A DNA stretch of 64,000 bases from Pseudonocardia sp. HH130629-09 (GCF_001294645.1 NZ_CP011868.1:4464001-4528000), one strand, 5' to 3'; numbered from the stretch's first letter, positions 44,864-53,728 are shown. Notes: generated from the sequence alone by a model not told the origin. Translations and numbers: made by a program.

Positions 44864-45655
44864 ATGACCGGACCCTCGTTCCTCGAGCAGCTGCGCGCGC
44901 ACGCACCCGGGCTGCTGCCCTCGCACCTCCCGCGCGACCCCGCCGACCGCGTCCCGGCCGACCTGGACGTCCCGCACGGCACCACGATCATCGCGCTGAC
45001 CTGGGCCGACGGGGTGCTGCTGGCCGGCGACCGGCGCGCCACCTCCGGCAACCTGATCGCGCAGAAGGACCTGGTGAAGGTCGTCGGCATCGACGACACC
45101 TCCGCCGCCGGGTTCGCCGGCTCGGTCGGGCACGCACTGCAGATGCTGAAGCTGTTCGCGGCCGAGGTGGAGCAGTACGAGAAGGTCGAGGGCGCCCCGA
45201 TCAGCCAGGAGGGCAAGGTGCGCAGGCTGTCGAGCATCGTGCGGGAGAACCTGGGCGCGGCGATGCAGGGATTCGTCGCGCTGCCGCTGTTCGTCGGCTA
45301 CGACCAGACCGACCCCGACCCGGTCCGCATCGTCACCTACGACCCGACCGGCAGCATCAAGCGCGCCCGGTCCGGCTACGTCGGCATCGGCTCGGGCTCG
45401 CAGTTCGCCGAGGCATCGCTGAAGAAGCGGCACGATCCGGGCACGGACCGGGCCGGGGCGATCGCGCTCGCGGTGAACGCCTTGTGGGACGCCGCCGACG
45501 ACGACACCGCCACCGCGGGCCCCGACCTCACCCGCGCCCTGTTCCCGAACCTGATCACCGTGACCGCCCGTGGCGTCGAGGAGGTCGGCGAGATCGAGGT
45601 CCGGGCGGCGACCGAGCGGATGCTGGCCGAGCGCGCGGCGCGCCCGGGCGGCTGA
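44864..45655 (+). CDS. Orphan proteasome beta-type subunit (PrcB-like)
   Basis: A 263-residue Ntn-hydrolase of the 20S beta type. A 39-residue propeptide ends in HG; mature Thr1 follows (HG-TTIIALTWADGVLLAGDRRAT). Catalytic Thr1, Asp17 (AGDRR), Lys33 (DLVKV) and the Ser/Asp region (LWDAADDDTATAGPD) are all in place, with NLGAAMQGFVALPLFVGYD and SGYVGIGSGSQFAEASLKK. It should autoprocess and be an active peptidase. No prcA, mpa, dop, pup or pafA is adjacent, so it is outside the usual Pup-proteasome cluster. Either it is a second beta subunit or the main beta gene has been relocated. Confidence 0.88.
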   Translation: MTGPSFLEQLRAHAPGLLPSHLPRDPADRVPADLDVPHGTTIIALTWADGVLLAGDRRATSGNLIAQKDLVKVVGIDDTSAAGFAGSVGHALQMLKLFAAEVEQYEKVEGAPISQEGKVRRLSSIVRENLGAAMQGFVALPLFVGYDQTDPDPVRIVTYDPTGSIKRARSGYVGIGSGSQFAEASLKKRHDPGTDRAGAIALAVNALWDAADDDTATAGPDLTRALFPNLITVTARGVEEVGEIEVRAATERMLAERAARPGG

Positions 45656-45719
45656 GTGGGCGGAGCCGGCGGGTGGGTCCGGGCAGCGGCTCCCGGCCGC
45701 AGCCCCGGAGCGGCGCCGC

Positions 45720-45926
45720 TCAGCCGGCCCGCCCCCTCCGGTCGGCCGCCACGACGACGACCGCGGCGACCGCGAGCAGGACCGCCGGGTAGGCCCAGGG
45801 CAGCTCGGGCGCGTCGCCGACCAGGAACGTCCACAGCCCGATCCGGCCGGTGACCAGGTACTGCAGTAGCGGGACCACGCCGAGGACGATCCCGAGGAAC
45901 CCCGCCACGTTCTGCGCCGTCTTCAT
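45720..45926 (-). CDS. Small two-helix membrane protein
   Basis: A 68-residue protein with two transmembrane helices (NVAGFLGIVLGVVPLLQYLVTG; WAYPAVLLAVAAVVVVAADRR). ATG 45926 has AGGAGGGG directly upstream. It is divergent from a TetR gene across two matching operators, so it is probably a target of that repressor. Confidence 0.7.
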   Translation of the reverse strand: MKTAQNVAGFLGIVLGVVPLLQYLVTGRIGLWTFLVGDAPELPWAYPAVLLAVAAVVVVAADRRGRAG

Positions 45927-45940
45927 GCCCCTCCTCATTC

Positions 45941-45994
45941 GATGCGTTCGCATTGCAACAGCACGGGCGGCGGGGTGTCAAATGCGACCGCATT
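45941..45994. promoter_or_regulatory. Two TetR-type operators, 40 bp apart
   Basis: AATGCG-AC-CGCATT (45981-45994) is a perfect 14-bp palindrome. GATGCG-TT-CGCATT (45941-45954) is the same site with one change; both are followed by GC. They start exactly 40 bp apart and sit between the divergent starts at 45926 and 46009. Confidence 0.7.
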
Positions 45995-46008
45995 GCTACG
46001 ATGGCCCC

Positions 46009-46608
46009 GTGCCACGATCGGTCGACCACGACGCCCGCCGCTCCGAGATCGCCGACGCCGTGCTCGGCCTCGTCGCACAGGCCGGCACCGAGGCCGTCTC
46101 GCTGCGGTCGGTCGCGGCCGAGGCCGGCATCTCGATGGGGCGCGTGCAGCACTACTTCGCCAGCAAGGACGCCCTGCTGCTGCACGCCCTGGACCGCTCG
46201 CACCGCCAGATGGAGGAGCGCATCGAGACCCGGGCACGTGCCGCGGGCGGCGACGACCGCACCGTCCTCGCGACGATCCTCGACGAGCTGCTCGGCGGGC
46301 ACCCCCGGACCCGCGACGCGCTGCGCATCCACGCCGCATTCGCCACGCGGGAGGTCGACGAGCGCGCCCGGGCGATCCTCACCGACGGCGACGACGAGAT
46401 CCTCGCCCTCGCGGTGCGGGTCGTCGCGGACGCCGGCGCGGCCGACCCCGCCACCGACGCACACGCGCTGCTCGCCCTGACCTCGGGCCTCAGCTCGGAG
46501 GTCGCACTGCACGGCGCCCCCGTCGAGCGCGCGCGGCGCACCCTGACCGCGATGCTCGACCGGCTCGTCCCGGCCGGGGTCGGCGCGCAGCCCGGCGACC
46601 CGGGATGA
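46009..46608 (+). CDS. TetR-family transcriptional regulator
   Basis: A 199-residue TetR protein. The DNA-binding domain DARRSEIADAVLGLVAQAGTEAVSLRSVAAEAGISMGRVQHYFASKDALLLHAL is typical, and the C-terminal ligand domain is unique. GTG 46009. The two palindromes upstream point to autorepression and control of the divergent membrane protein. Its stop overlaps the ATG of the downstream membrane-protein gene, so these two are coupled. Confidence 0.9.
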   Translation: MPRSVDHDARRSEIADAVLGLVAQAGTEAVSLRSVAAEAGISMGRVQHYFASKDALLLHALDRSHRQMEERIETRARAAGGDDRTVLATILDELLGGHPRTRDALRIHAAFATREVDERARAILTDGDDEILALAVRVVADAGAADPATDAHALLALTSGLSSEVALHGAPVERARRTLTAMLDRLVPAGVGAQPGDPG

Positions 46609-47111
46609 TCCGGGCCGTGCGCCCGTGGTTCCCCCTTCTCGCCGGTGCGGTGTTCTACGCCTTCTCCCTGGTGTGGGCGGCCGGCGAGCTCCCCGCGGAC
46701 GGGGTGCCGCTGCACTTCGATCCCGCCGGGGTGCCCACCGCCTTCGGCAGCCGCGCCGGTTTCCTGACCCTCGCGGCGCTGTTCGGGCTGCTCGTGGCGG
46801 GGACCGGGTCCGGGCTGCACCGCCTGGTCACGACGGGGCCGCTGACGCGAGTGTCGGTGCCGCACCGCGAGCACTGGATGCGCCCGCAACGGGTCGGGCG
46901 GCTGCGCCGCATGCTCGCCGAGGACATGGGTCGGATCTTCGGGGCCACGCTGCTGCTGCTCACCGCGGTCCCGGTGGCGACCGTGTACGCGACCCGCGCC
47001 CAGCCGCCCCGGCTGCCGGTCGGGCCGGTGTGGGTGGTGCTGACGCTGCTGGTCGCCGGGATCGTCGGGTACTGCGTGTACCTGACCCGCCATCGCTACC
47101 GTCCGACCTGA
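46605..47111 (+). CDS. DUF1648-like membrane protein
   Basis: A 168-residue protein with about four transmembrane helices (LLAGAVFYAFSLVWAAGELP; LTLAALFGLLVAGTGSGL; IFGATLLLLTAVPVATVYA; VWVVLTLLVAGIVGYCVYL). The extracytoplasmic stretch VPLHFDPAGVPTAFGSR resembles the DUF1648 motif (PxHFxxxGxPxxxGS). The ATG overlaps the tetR TGA. Possibly it is part of the response regulated by that TetR. Function unknown. Confidence 0.75.
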   Translation: MIRAVRPWFPLLAGAVFYAFSLVWAAGELPADGVPLHFDPAGVPTAFGSRAGFLTLAALFGLLVAGTGSGLHRLVTTGPLTRVSVPHREHWMRPQRVGRLRRMLAEDMGRIFGATLLLLTAVPVATVYATRAQPPRLPVGPVWVVLTLLVAGIVGYCVYLTRHRYRPT

Positions 47112-47156
47112 GCCCGGGGATGGTGGGGCCCGGGCACGGTGCGGCACGATGCCGGG

Positions 47157-47705
47157 GTGGCACGGATCGGACCGGGAGACGTCGCCCTCACCATGGCCGA
47201 CCTGCGCGTCGTGACCCGGTTCACCGCGGGGTGCGCCGCCGAGGTGCTCCCCCTGTTCGACGACCCCGGTGACGACCGCCCCCGCGCGGCGCTCGACGCG
47301 GCCCGGGTCTTCGCCGACGGCGCCGAGCGCTCCCGGCGGCAGCGGGTGACCGCGGTCGGGGCGGCGAGGGCGGCCAGGACCGCCCGCACCCCGCCCGGGC
47401 GGCACGCCGCGCTCGCCGCGGCCGACGCCGCCGCGTCGGCGTACCTGCACCCGCTGGCGAAGGCCACCCAGGTCGGTCACATCCTGCGAGCGGCCGCCCA
47501 CGCCGCGCACGCCGTCGAGCTCGCCGGCGGCGACGCCCCCCGCGGCGGCGACGCCCACCTCGCCCGGGTGCTGCTGTGTGCGACCCCGGAGCTGGTCGAC
47601 GTCCTGTGCCGCTACCCACGCGCGCCCACCGGCCGCAGCCGGGTCGCCGCCCTGATGTCCGGGCTGGACGACGCGCTGCGCAGCCGGGAGGACCACGGCC
47701 GATGA
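47157..47705 (+). CDS. Imm5-like / putative immunity protein family
   Basis: A 182-residue Ala/Arg-rich helical protein (MADLRVVTRFTAGCAAEVLPLFDD, RPRAALDAARVFADGAERSRRQRVTAV, HAALAAADAAASAYLHPLAKATQVGHILRAAAHAAHAVEL) similar to proteins annotated as putative immunity proteins with repeated AA-helix motifs. No toxin gene is adjacent. GTG 47157 is preferred over GTG 47139 on spacing to a -10-like CACGAT. The family assignment is moderate; it may be a general helical repeat protein. Confidence 0.6.
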   Translation: MARIGPGDVALTMADLRVVTRFTAGCAAEVLPLFDDPGDDRPRAALDAARVFADGAERSRRQRVTAVGAARAARTARTPPGRHAALAAADAAASAYLHPLAKATQVGHILRAAAHAAHAVELAGGDAPRGGDAHLARVLLCATPELVDVLCRYPRAPTGRSRVAALMSGLDDALRSREDHGR

Positions 47706-47757
47706 GTCCGCGACCGCGGACCGACCGCGGGGCCGGCCGCCCTGCCCCGCGCCGGGC

Positions 47758-48582
47758 TCAGGCGCCGCGGGCCACCCCGGCGAGAGCGGCCTCCGCGAAC
47801 GCCTCCGGGGCCTCGGTGTGCACGAGGTGCCCCGCGCCCTCGACGACCTCGGTGTGCAGCCCGGGCACGACGGCGGCGACCCGGCGGTGCAGGTCGGCGT
47901 ACCACCCGATGCTGCGCCCGCCCAGCAGCCAGGTGACCGGGACGGGGATGTCGGCCAGCCGCGCCGTCGGGACGTGCTCCATCATCAGTCCGTAGGGGTG
48001 GACGCCGAGTTCGGCGAGCACGCTCGGCGCGTTCGCGTACAGCTCCTCCTTCGCCTCGGCCGGGAGCGGGTCGAAGCCGTTGCCGCCGTCGGCCCAGCCG
48101 GCCGCCCAGCGGAAGAAGCGCGCAGCCGCGTCCCGGCGGCGTCCGCGGGCCTGGTCGAGCTTCGTCCGCGCGAGCACGCCGAGCAGCGACGGGGTCGCAC
48201 CCCGCAGCCCGTGCCACGGCGCCTCGACGACCACCAGCGACCGGAACAGCTCGGGCCGCTCCACCGCGCAGGCGAGCGCGGTGTTGCCGCCGGAGCTCCA
48301 GCCCAGGACGTGCGCGGGCGCGCCTGCACACTCGATGACCGCGGCCAGGTCGGCGACGTGCACCCGGTAGTCGCGCACCGGCGGGTGCGTCGACCGGCCG
48401 TAGCCGCGACGGTCGTAGGCGAGCACGCGGTGGCCACCGGCGGCGAGCTCGTGCACGGTCGAGCCCCAGGACGACGCCTGGGCCCCCGTCCCGTGCACGA
48501 GCACGAGAGGGTCGCCGTCGCCGTACTCGTCGCCGACCAGGGTCGAGCCCACCACCGGGGTCCGCACCGTCGCGCCCTCCAC
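47758..48582 (-). CDS. Alpha/beta-fold hydrolase
   Basis: A 274-residue alpha/beta hydrolase. The oxyanion strand LVLVHGTGAQASSW, the nucleophile elbow GWSSGGNTALA (Ser), a likely acid in the VTWLLGGRS region and the His in EVVEGAGHLVHTEAPE are present, with a helical cap (about residues 125-195). Substrate unknown; the sequence would fit an esterase, epoxide-hydrolase-like or haloperoxidase-type enzyme. The start is GTG 48582; a GTG a few codons inside is possible. Confidence 0.85.
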   Translation of the reverse strand: MEGATVRTPVVGSTLVGDEYGDGDPLVLVHGTGAQASSWGSTVHELAAGGHRVLAYDRRGYGRSTHPPVRDYRVHVADLAAVIECAGAPAHVLGWSSGGNTALACAVERPELFRSLVVVEAPWHGLRGATPSLLGVLARTKLDQARGRRRDAAARFFRWAAGWADGGNGFDPLPAEAKEELYANAPSVLAELGVHPYGLMMEHVPTARLADIPVPVTWLLGGRSIGWYADLHRRVAAVVPGLHTEVVEGAGHLVHTEAPEAFAEAALAGVARGA

Positions 48583-48669
48583 CGTCCGTCCGTTGCGGAC
48601 AGACTACGTGCCGCTCCACCGGCGGCGGCTCCGGTGTCGACGGTCCGGCGGCGACCGGCCGGACCCGGG

Positions 48670-49224
48670 TCAGCGGACCCGCTGGTATCGCAGGTGCACC
48701 GTGCCGCCGGCGAAGGTGCGCTGCTCGAGCAGCCGCAGCCGCAGGTCGGCTCCGGGCGGGAGGAACGGGGTGCCGCCGCCGAGCACGACCGGCACCACCC
48801 GCGGGCGGAACTCGTCGACCAGGTCCAGCAGCGACGCCGCCAGCCCGGGCCCTCCGACGGCCAGCTCGCCGTCGACGTCCGCCTTCAGCCGGGTGACCTC
48901 CTCGACCGCGTCGGCGCGGCGGACGAGGCGGCAGCCCGGCGCGACCGACTCCAGCGAATCGGAGAACACGACCCGCGGGATCGCGGTGTAGAGCCGCGCG
49001 AACTCGGCCTCCACCTCGTGCCCGTCGGCCCGCTCCGGTGCGGTCCAGAAGTCCTCCATCACCTCGTACAGCCCGCGGCCGAACAGGAACACCGACGTGG
49101 CGCGGGTCTGGTCGTTGGACAGCCGGTGCACCTCCTCGTCGGGGTCGGTGAAGTCGATGCGACCGGCGGGGTCCTCGACGTGGCCGTCGAGGGACATGCT
49201 CATCGAGTAGGTGACGACGCCCAC
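48670..49224 (-). CDS. RibD C-terminal/DHFR-like reductase, first of a pair
   Basis: A 184-residue DHFR-fold protein (VVTYSMSMSLDGHVEDPAGRIDF; TSVFLFGRGLYEVMEDFW; DGELAVGGPGLAASLLDLVDEFRPRVVPVVLGGGTPFL), as in YyaP/YwjB-type proteins. They bind NADPH, but their substrates are unknown. The GTG at 49224 lies 3 bp after the stop of a second DHFR-like gene on the same strand, so the two form an operon. Confidence 0.85.
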   Translation of the reverse strand: MGVVTYSMSMSLDGHVEDPAGRIDFTDPDEEVHRLSNDQTRATSVFLFGRGLYEVMEDFWTAPERADGHEVEAEFARLYTAIPRVVFSDSLESVAPGCRLVRRADAVEEVTRLKADVDGELAVGGPGLAASLLDLVDEFRPRVVPVVLGGGTPFLPPGADLRLRLLEQRTFAGGTVHLRYQRVR

Positions 49225-49227
49225 GTC

Positions 49228-49866
49228 TCAGGTCCTCCGGTTCCAGAACTGGTGGGTGCGGCCGCTCGGCGAGACCACCGACTCGACCGTGAAGCGCTCC
49301 TCGACACCGTCCAGCCCGGTCCAGAGCGGGACCCCGCGGCCGAGGGTGATCGGCGCGATCACCAGGTGCATGACGTCGACGAGGTCGGCCTCGAGGAACT
49401 GACGGATGGTGGTGGGTCCGCCACCGAGGCGGACGTCCTGCCCGCGGGCGACCTCCCGGGCGAGCCCGAGCACCTCGTGCGCCGATCCGTCGACGAAGTG
49501 GAAGGTCGTCCCGTCGGCGAACTCGATCGGAGGGCGCGGGTGGTGGGTCATGACGAACACCGGCGTCCGGAACGGCGTCTCGTCGCCCCACCAGCCGCGC
49601 CACCCGTCGTCGGGCCAGGAACCGGTCTGCGGACCGAACTTGCGGCGGCCCATGATCTCGGCGCCGATCCCCTGGCCCCACAGGGTGGTCAGGGCACGGT
49701 CGAGTGTGACGGGGCCGTCCACGCCACCGACGCCGTGGATGAACCGCCCGTCGAACCCGGCGAACAGCTTCCCGGCGGCGCCGATCGGGGCGTCGAGGGA
49801 CACGTGGTCGCCCGCGGCGTACCCGTCGAGCGAGACGTTCAGGTTGTGCACGCGTGTCCGGGACAT
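49228..49866 (-). CDS. DHFR-like (RibD C-terminal) reductase, second of a pair
   Basis: A 212-residue DHFR-fold protein (RVHNLNVSLDGYAAGDHVSLDAP; IGAEIMGRRKFGPQTGSWPDDGWRGWWGDETPF; VRLGGGPTTIRQFLEADLVDVMHLVIAPITLGRGVPLW). The long variant contains an insertion typical of the second YyaP-like subgroup. ATG 49866 has GGAGGAG at ideal spacing. It is the promoter-proximal gene of the pair. Confidence 0.88.
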   Translation of the reverse strand: MSRTRVHNLNVSLDGYAAGDHVSLDAPIGAAGKLFAGFDGRFIHGVGGVDGPVTLDRALTTLWGQGIGAEIMGRRKFGPQTGSWPDDGWRGWWGDETPFRTPVFVMTHHPRPPIEFADGTTFHFVDGSAHEVLGLAREVARGQDVRLGGGPTTIRQFLEADLVDVMHLVIAPITLGRGVPLWTGLDGVEERFTVESVVSPSGRTHQFWNRRT

Positions 49867-50086
49867 GGCTCCTCCAGGGCGGTCGGCCTCGCAGTGCGGA
49901 CCGCCGGGCGGGCCGGAACTCATCGGCCGCGCACGCACGCGTCCTCGGACGTGCCGCGCGGGTCCCTCCTCACCCACGGCCCACGCGATCGGCCGTGACG
50001 GGGGCACTGTGGCGAAGCTCGCGTGGCGACGCCGCAGGATCCCGTGCGGTCGGCACCAGGGCGTGGACACTGCCCGGCCGAGGGGA

Positions 50087-50464
50087 TCAGGCGGGGAGTG
50101 CGATGTTTGCCCACACGGTCTTGCCGCCGAGGGTCCGTCTCACGCCCCATGTGGCGAAGGCACCGACGAGGGTGAGCCCCCTGCCGCGGTTGCCGCCCAG
50201 GCGCGAACGTCCGGGGGTGAGAACGCCGTCCGGATCGGTGTCGTCGACCTCGATCAGCCATCCGTCGGCGACGGACCGGAGCCGGACCTCGCCACCGCCA
50301 CCGCCGTGGTCGACCGCGTTCGACACCAGCTCGGTGCAGACCACCTCCGCCCGGAGCACCAGGTCCCCGGACCCGTCGAGGTGTTCACCAATCCACCGAC
50401 GCAGTGACGGCAGACAGGAGTGGTCGACGAAGCGACGGGTCAGTGACCGACCGCTGCGGGGCAT
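50087..50464 (-). CDS. Anti-sigma/RsbW-type ATP-binding kinase
   Basis: A 125-residue HATPase_c protein of the RsbW/SpoIIAB group. The N box is AEVVCTELVSNAVDHGG, the G1-like box VDDTDPDGV and the G2 box NRGRGLTLVGAFATWGVRRT. The LVVELDD-type core is reduced, as in Streptomyces single-domain kinases. It probably phosphorylates an anti-anti-sigma factor or holds a sigma factor. It is divergent from the SpoIIE phosphatase gene, a natural functional partner. Confidence 0.88.
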   Translation of the reverse strand: MPRSGRSLTRRFVDHSCLPSLRRWIGEHLDGSGDLVLRAEVVCTELVSNAVDHGGGGGEVRLRSVADGWLIEVDDTDPDGVLTPGRSRLGGNRGRGLTLVGAFATWGVRRTLGGKTVWANIALPA

Positions 50465-50592
50465 TCGTCTCCCTCGGTCGGGTACAACGCACTGGACGTC
50501 GGATGCGACCGTCGGTAGGAATTACCCACGACGCTGAGCCGTCATTCGCAGGTGGCCCGGCGACTGGTGTGAGCTGGATAACCAGGAGCACG

Positions 50593-52542
50593 ATGTCCGA
50601 CGACACCACGCACGACACGGTGAGCCTGACCCCGGAGCGTGCCGCCCGGGACAGCTCGGAGCGGCTCACGGCGTTGCGGCGGGCCGGGCTCGGGGCCGAC
50701 TCGGATCCGGAGATGGAACGCTTCGCTGCGTGGGTTCAGCGCGCGCTGTCGGTTCCCGTCGCCCTCGTGAGCCTGGTCCAGCCCGATCGTCAGGTCTTCC
50801 CCGGGATGGCGGGTCTGACCGGGCCGGCCGCCACCGCCCGGTCGACCCCGCTGACCCACTCGTTCTGCCAGTACGTCGTCACCTCCGCGCACCCGCTGGT
50901 CATCACCGACGTGCGGCTGGATCCCCGGCTCGGCGACGACCTCGAACTCCCCGGCCTCGGGGTCGTCGCCTATGCCGGGATGCCGCTGACCGATGAGCAC
51001 GACCAGGTCCTCGGCTCGCTCGGCGCGATCGACACCGAGCCCCGGTGCTGGACGACGGACGAGATCTTCGCCCTCGGCGAGATCGCCCGCTCCTGCTCGA
51101 CCGAGCTGCGTCTACGCCTGGCCCGGTACGACACGAGCACCGAGACCGACCGCCGCGACGAGGCCGCCTCCGCACAGCGACGAGCTCATCAGCGCAGCCG
51201 GATGCTGCTGCGCGCCTCCCAGTCCTTCAGCGACACCAACACCGTGCACGACGTGCGCGCACGCATCGATGAGCTTCTCGGTGGCGAGCTCGCTCCCACC
51301 TACGTCGAGACGGTCCTCCGCGACCGGAGAGGGCGCCTGCACAGCCTTCCGGCCGGAGCCCGGACACCGACGGAGGCCGACGACCTCGACGGTGACGGTG
51401 ACGTCGATCCGACCGCGCCCAGGGAGCTGACGGCGCCCCTTCGTTCGCACACCCCGGCGGCGATGGCGATCCGGGAGCAGCGCGTCGTGCACTACCGCGA
51501 CCGGGACGAGCTCGCCACGGCCCACCCGGTGGAGACGGTCGAGGCGATGCGCCGCCGCGGGCTGCACACCGTCGTCGCCGCTCCCGTCCCCGGCCATGCG
51601 GCGTCGGCCGGCGCCATCCTGCTCGGCTGGGACCGGCACGACGCGGTGCAGACCGCGGACCTGCTCACGATCGCCACCATCGCCGGGTACGCCGGGCAGG
51701 CCCTCAGGCGCGCGCGGGACCTGCGCCACCGCGAGTCGGTCGCCCATGAGATGCAGAACGCCATGCTGACCGTGCTCCCCGAAGTCGAGGGGCTGTCGAT
51801 GGCGGCCCGCTACGCCCCGGCAGACGCCCGGTTGAACGTGGGCGGGGACTGGTACGACGTCACGGTGATGCCCGGCACCCGGCGCCCGGACGCTCCCGTC
51901 GTGGGGATCTCGGTCGGAGACATAGTCGGGCACGACCTCCCCGCGGTCACGCTGATGGGACAAGTCCGATCCATGCTGCGCCAGGCAGCCTGGGACCACC
52001 CCGGGAAACCGCCCTCGACCGTGCTCTCAGCCTTCGAGACCGCGAACCGTGAGCTCCGGTTGGGGGCCGCCGGAACCGCGGTCCTCGCCTACTCCCACCG
52101 GATCGCCGACGGTCGGTGGCTGGTGCGATGGACCAACGCCGGGCATCCGCCCCCGATCCTGATCCGCCCCGACGGCACCGCCGAACAACTCGTCGACCAC
52201 GACGCACTGTTCGGCTTCGACATCGCCGTCGGAGAGGTGCGCACCGACCACGAACTCCTCGTCGAGCCCGGCTCCGCCCTGCTGCTGCACACCGACGGCC
52301 TGGTGGACGCTCCCGGGCTGGACGTGGACGCCGCCACCGAGGCGCTGCTCGCCACCGTCGCACAGGTCGCGACGGCTACACCCGACGACATCGTCGACGC
52401 AGCCATGGGGAGGTTGCCCGAGCCCGCCCACGACGACGCCGTCGCACTCGCGATCCGCTTCCATGCCGCGTCCGAGGCATCACCGGACGCCGTTCCGCCT
52501 CCATGGGCACGAGCCAGGCCCTCGCATCGGGGGGTCGGGTAG
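50593..52542 (+). CDS. GAF-domain PP2C (SpoIIE/RsbU-type) phosphatase
   Basis: A 649-residue cytoplasmic phosphatase. A first GAF domain (about residues 20-180: FAAWVQRALSVPVALVSLVQPDRQVFPGMAGL; SFCQYVVTSAHPLVITDVRLDPRL; AYAGMPLTDEHDQVLGSLGAID) is followed by a second, divergent one (about 210-385). The PP2C domain begins MQNAMLTVLPEVEGLSMAARYAPADARLNVGGDWYDV; its metal-binding Asp residues are in GGDWYD, ISVGDIVGHDLPA and HDDAVALAIR. It should dephosphorylate an anti-anti-sigma protein in response to a GAF-sensed signal, opposing the divergent RsbW-type kinase. Confidence 0.92.
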   Translation: MSDDTTHDTVSLTPERAARDSSERLTALRRAGLGADSDPEMERFAAWVQRALSVPVALVSLVQPDRQVFPGMAGLTGPAATARSTPLTHSFCQYVVTSAHPLVITDVRLDPRLGDDLELPGLGVVAYAGMPLTDEHDQVLGSLGAIDTEPRCWTTDEIFALGEIARSCSTELRLRLARYDTSTETDRRDEAASAQRRAHQRSRMLLRASQSFSDTNTVHDVRARIDELLGGELAPTYVETVLRDRRGRLHSLPAGARTPTEADDLDGDGDVDPTAPRELTAPLRSHTPAAMAIREQRVVHYRDRDELATAHPVETVEAMRRRGLHTVVAAPVPGHAASAGAILLGWDRHDAVQTADLLTIATIAGYAGQALRRARDLRHRESVAHEMQNAMLTVLPEVEGLSMAARYAPADARLNVGGDWYDVTVMPGTRRPDAPVVGISVGDIVGHDLPAVTLMGQVRSMLRQAAWDHPGKPPSTVLSAFETANRELRLGAAGTAVLAYSHRIADGRWLVRWTNAGHPPPILIRPDGTAEQLVDHDALFGFDIAVGEVRTDHELLVEPGSALLLHTDGLVDAPGLDVDAATEALLATVAQVATATPDDIVDAAMGRLPEPAHDDAVALAIRFHAASEASPDAVPPPWARARPSHRGVG

Positions 52543-52612
52543 CGGAGCGACGGCGCCGCGACCGGGCCGCACTACCGTCGACAGGCACCCCGGCCGGGGC
52601 CACCCACACCGC

Positions 52613-53635
52613 TCACGCGTCCTGGTCTGCGACGCTCAGCACGATCTTTCCCTGCATGTGTCCCTGCGCGGCGCGGGCGTGGGCCCGTGCGGCGTCGGCG
52701 AGTGTGTAGACGCTGTCGATCGCGGGCCGCACTGCTCCGGTCTCGAGGAGGTGGGCGAGCTGGGCCATCTGGGCGCCGTCGGCTCGGACCTGGATCGCGG
52801 TCGTGACGACCCCCCGCGCGGCGACCTCGTCGGGGTCGTACTGGGCGAGGTAGACCGGGAACAGCGAACCGCCGCGGCGCAACGTGGGGAGGAACCGTCC
52901 GCTGTCGGGTCCGCCGACGACGTCGAGCACGAGGTCGAGGTCGGCGACGACCGCCTCCGGGCGCTGCTCGGTGTAGTCGATGACCTCGTCGGCGCCGAGG
53001 CCGAGCAGGAACTCGCGATGCCGCCCCGAGGCGACGGCGATGACGTGGGCGCCCCGCCACTTGGCGAGCTGGACCGCGAGGTGTCCGACGCCGCCGGCGG
53101 CGCCGTTGACCAGGACCCTGGTGCCGGGTCCGAGCGGGACGGGGCGGTGGCGGGCCTCCTGGAAGGGGGAAGGATGGTCGTGACCGACCTCGATGAGGAA
53201 CTGCCAGGCGGTGAGCCCTGCCATGGGCACGGCGGCGGCGTGCACGTGATCGATGCCCGTCGGCTTGCGGGCGAGGTCGGTCGCGGGCGCACTGACGTAG
53301 TCGGCGTAGGTCTCGGCGTTCATCGGCTGCGGGAAGCGCAGCATCCCGAAGACCTCGTCGCCGACCGCGAAGTCCACGACGCCCTCGCCGAGGGCTGCGA
53401 CCACGCCCGAGACGTCGGTTCCCAGGATGAGTGGCAGCGTCATCGGGGGACGGAGCTCCGCCGGGACCTCGGGCATCCCCTCGCGCAGATACCAGTCCGG
53501 CGGGTTCAGGCACGCCGCGTGTACCCGCACGAGCACCTCCCCGGGCCCCGGCTCGGGCACGGGCACCTGCTCCTCGATGAGGACCTCCGGTCCGCCGAAC
53601 TCGTGCAGCCGGACCGCTCGCATGCTCTCGGGCAT
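52613..53635 (-). CDS. Zinc-less MDR (quinone oxidoreductase-type) NADP-dependent reductase
   Basis: A 340-residue medium-chain reductase. It opens MRAVRLHEFGGPEVLIEEQVPVPEPGPGEVLVRVHAACLNPPDWYLREG. The nucleotide loop is VLVNGAAGGVGHLAVQLAKWRGAHVIAVAS, and the ending matches the quinone oxidoreductase branch. The structural-zinc cysteine lobe is absent. It reduces quinones or enones. ATG 53635 has AAGGAG upstream. It is divergent from a TetR gene across an inverted repeat, and is likely regulated by it. Confidence 0.92.
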   Translation of the reverse strand: MPESMRAVRLHEFGGPEVLIEEQVPVPEPGPGEVLVRVHAACLNPPDWYLREGMPEVPAELRPPMTLPLILGTDVSGVVAALGEGVVDFAVGDEVFGMLRFPQPMNAETYADYVSAPATDLARKPTGIDHVHAAAVPMAGLTAWQFLIEVGHDHPSPFQEARHRPVPLGPGTRVLVNGAAGGVGHLAVQLAKWRGAHVIAVASGRHREFLLGLGADEVIDYTEQRPEAVVADLDLVLDVVGGPDSGRFLPTLRRGGSLFPVYLAQYDPDEVAARGVVTTAIQVRADGAQMAQLAHLLETGAVRPAIDSVYTLADAARAHARAAQGHMQGKIVLSVADQDA

Positions 53636-53674
53636 GATCTGCTCCTTCGACTCGGTCGTCCGCTAGGATCAAGC

Positions 53675-53710
53675 GGAGCGATGCTCCACTATAAGAGGGG
53701 CAGCGCTCCG
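53675..53710. promoter_or_regulatory. Operator and overlapping -10 between MDR and tetR
   Basis: GGAGC-GAT-GCTCC (53675-53687) is a palindrome. CGCTCCG (53704-53710) repeats its half-site and pairs with CGGAGCG (53674-53680). TATAGT on the minus strand (53688-53693) and TATAAG on the plus strand (53690-53695) lie between them, so a bound TetR would block both promoters. Confidence 0.55.
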
Positions 53711-53728
53711 ATTGTCGAGGTGGGGGTC

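Noticed and set aside
47157..47705. Toxin-immunity system around the Imm5-like gene
   Set aside because: No toxin or secretion gene is adjacent, so only the family resemblance is reported.
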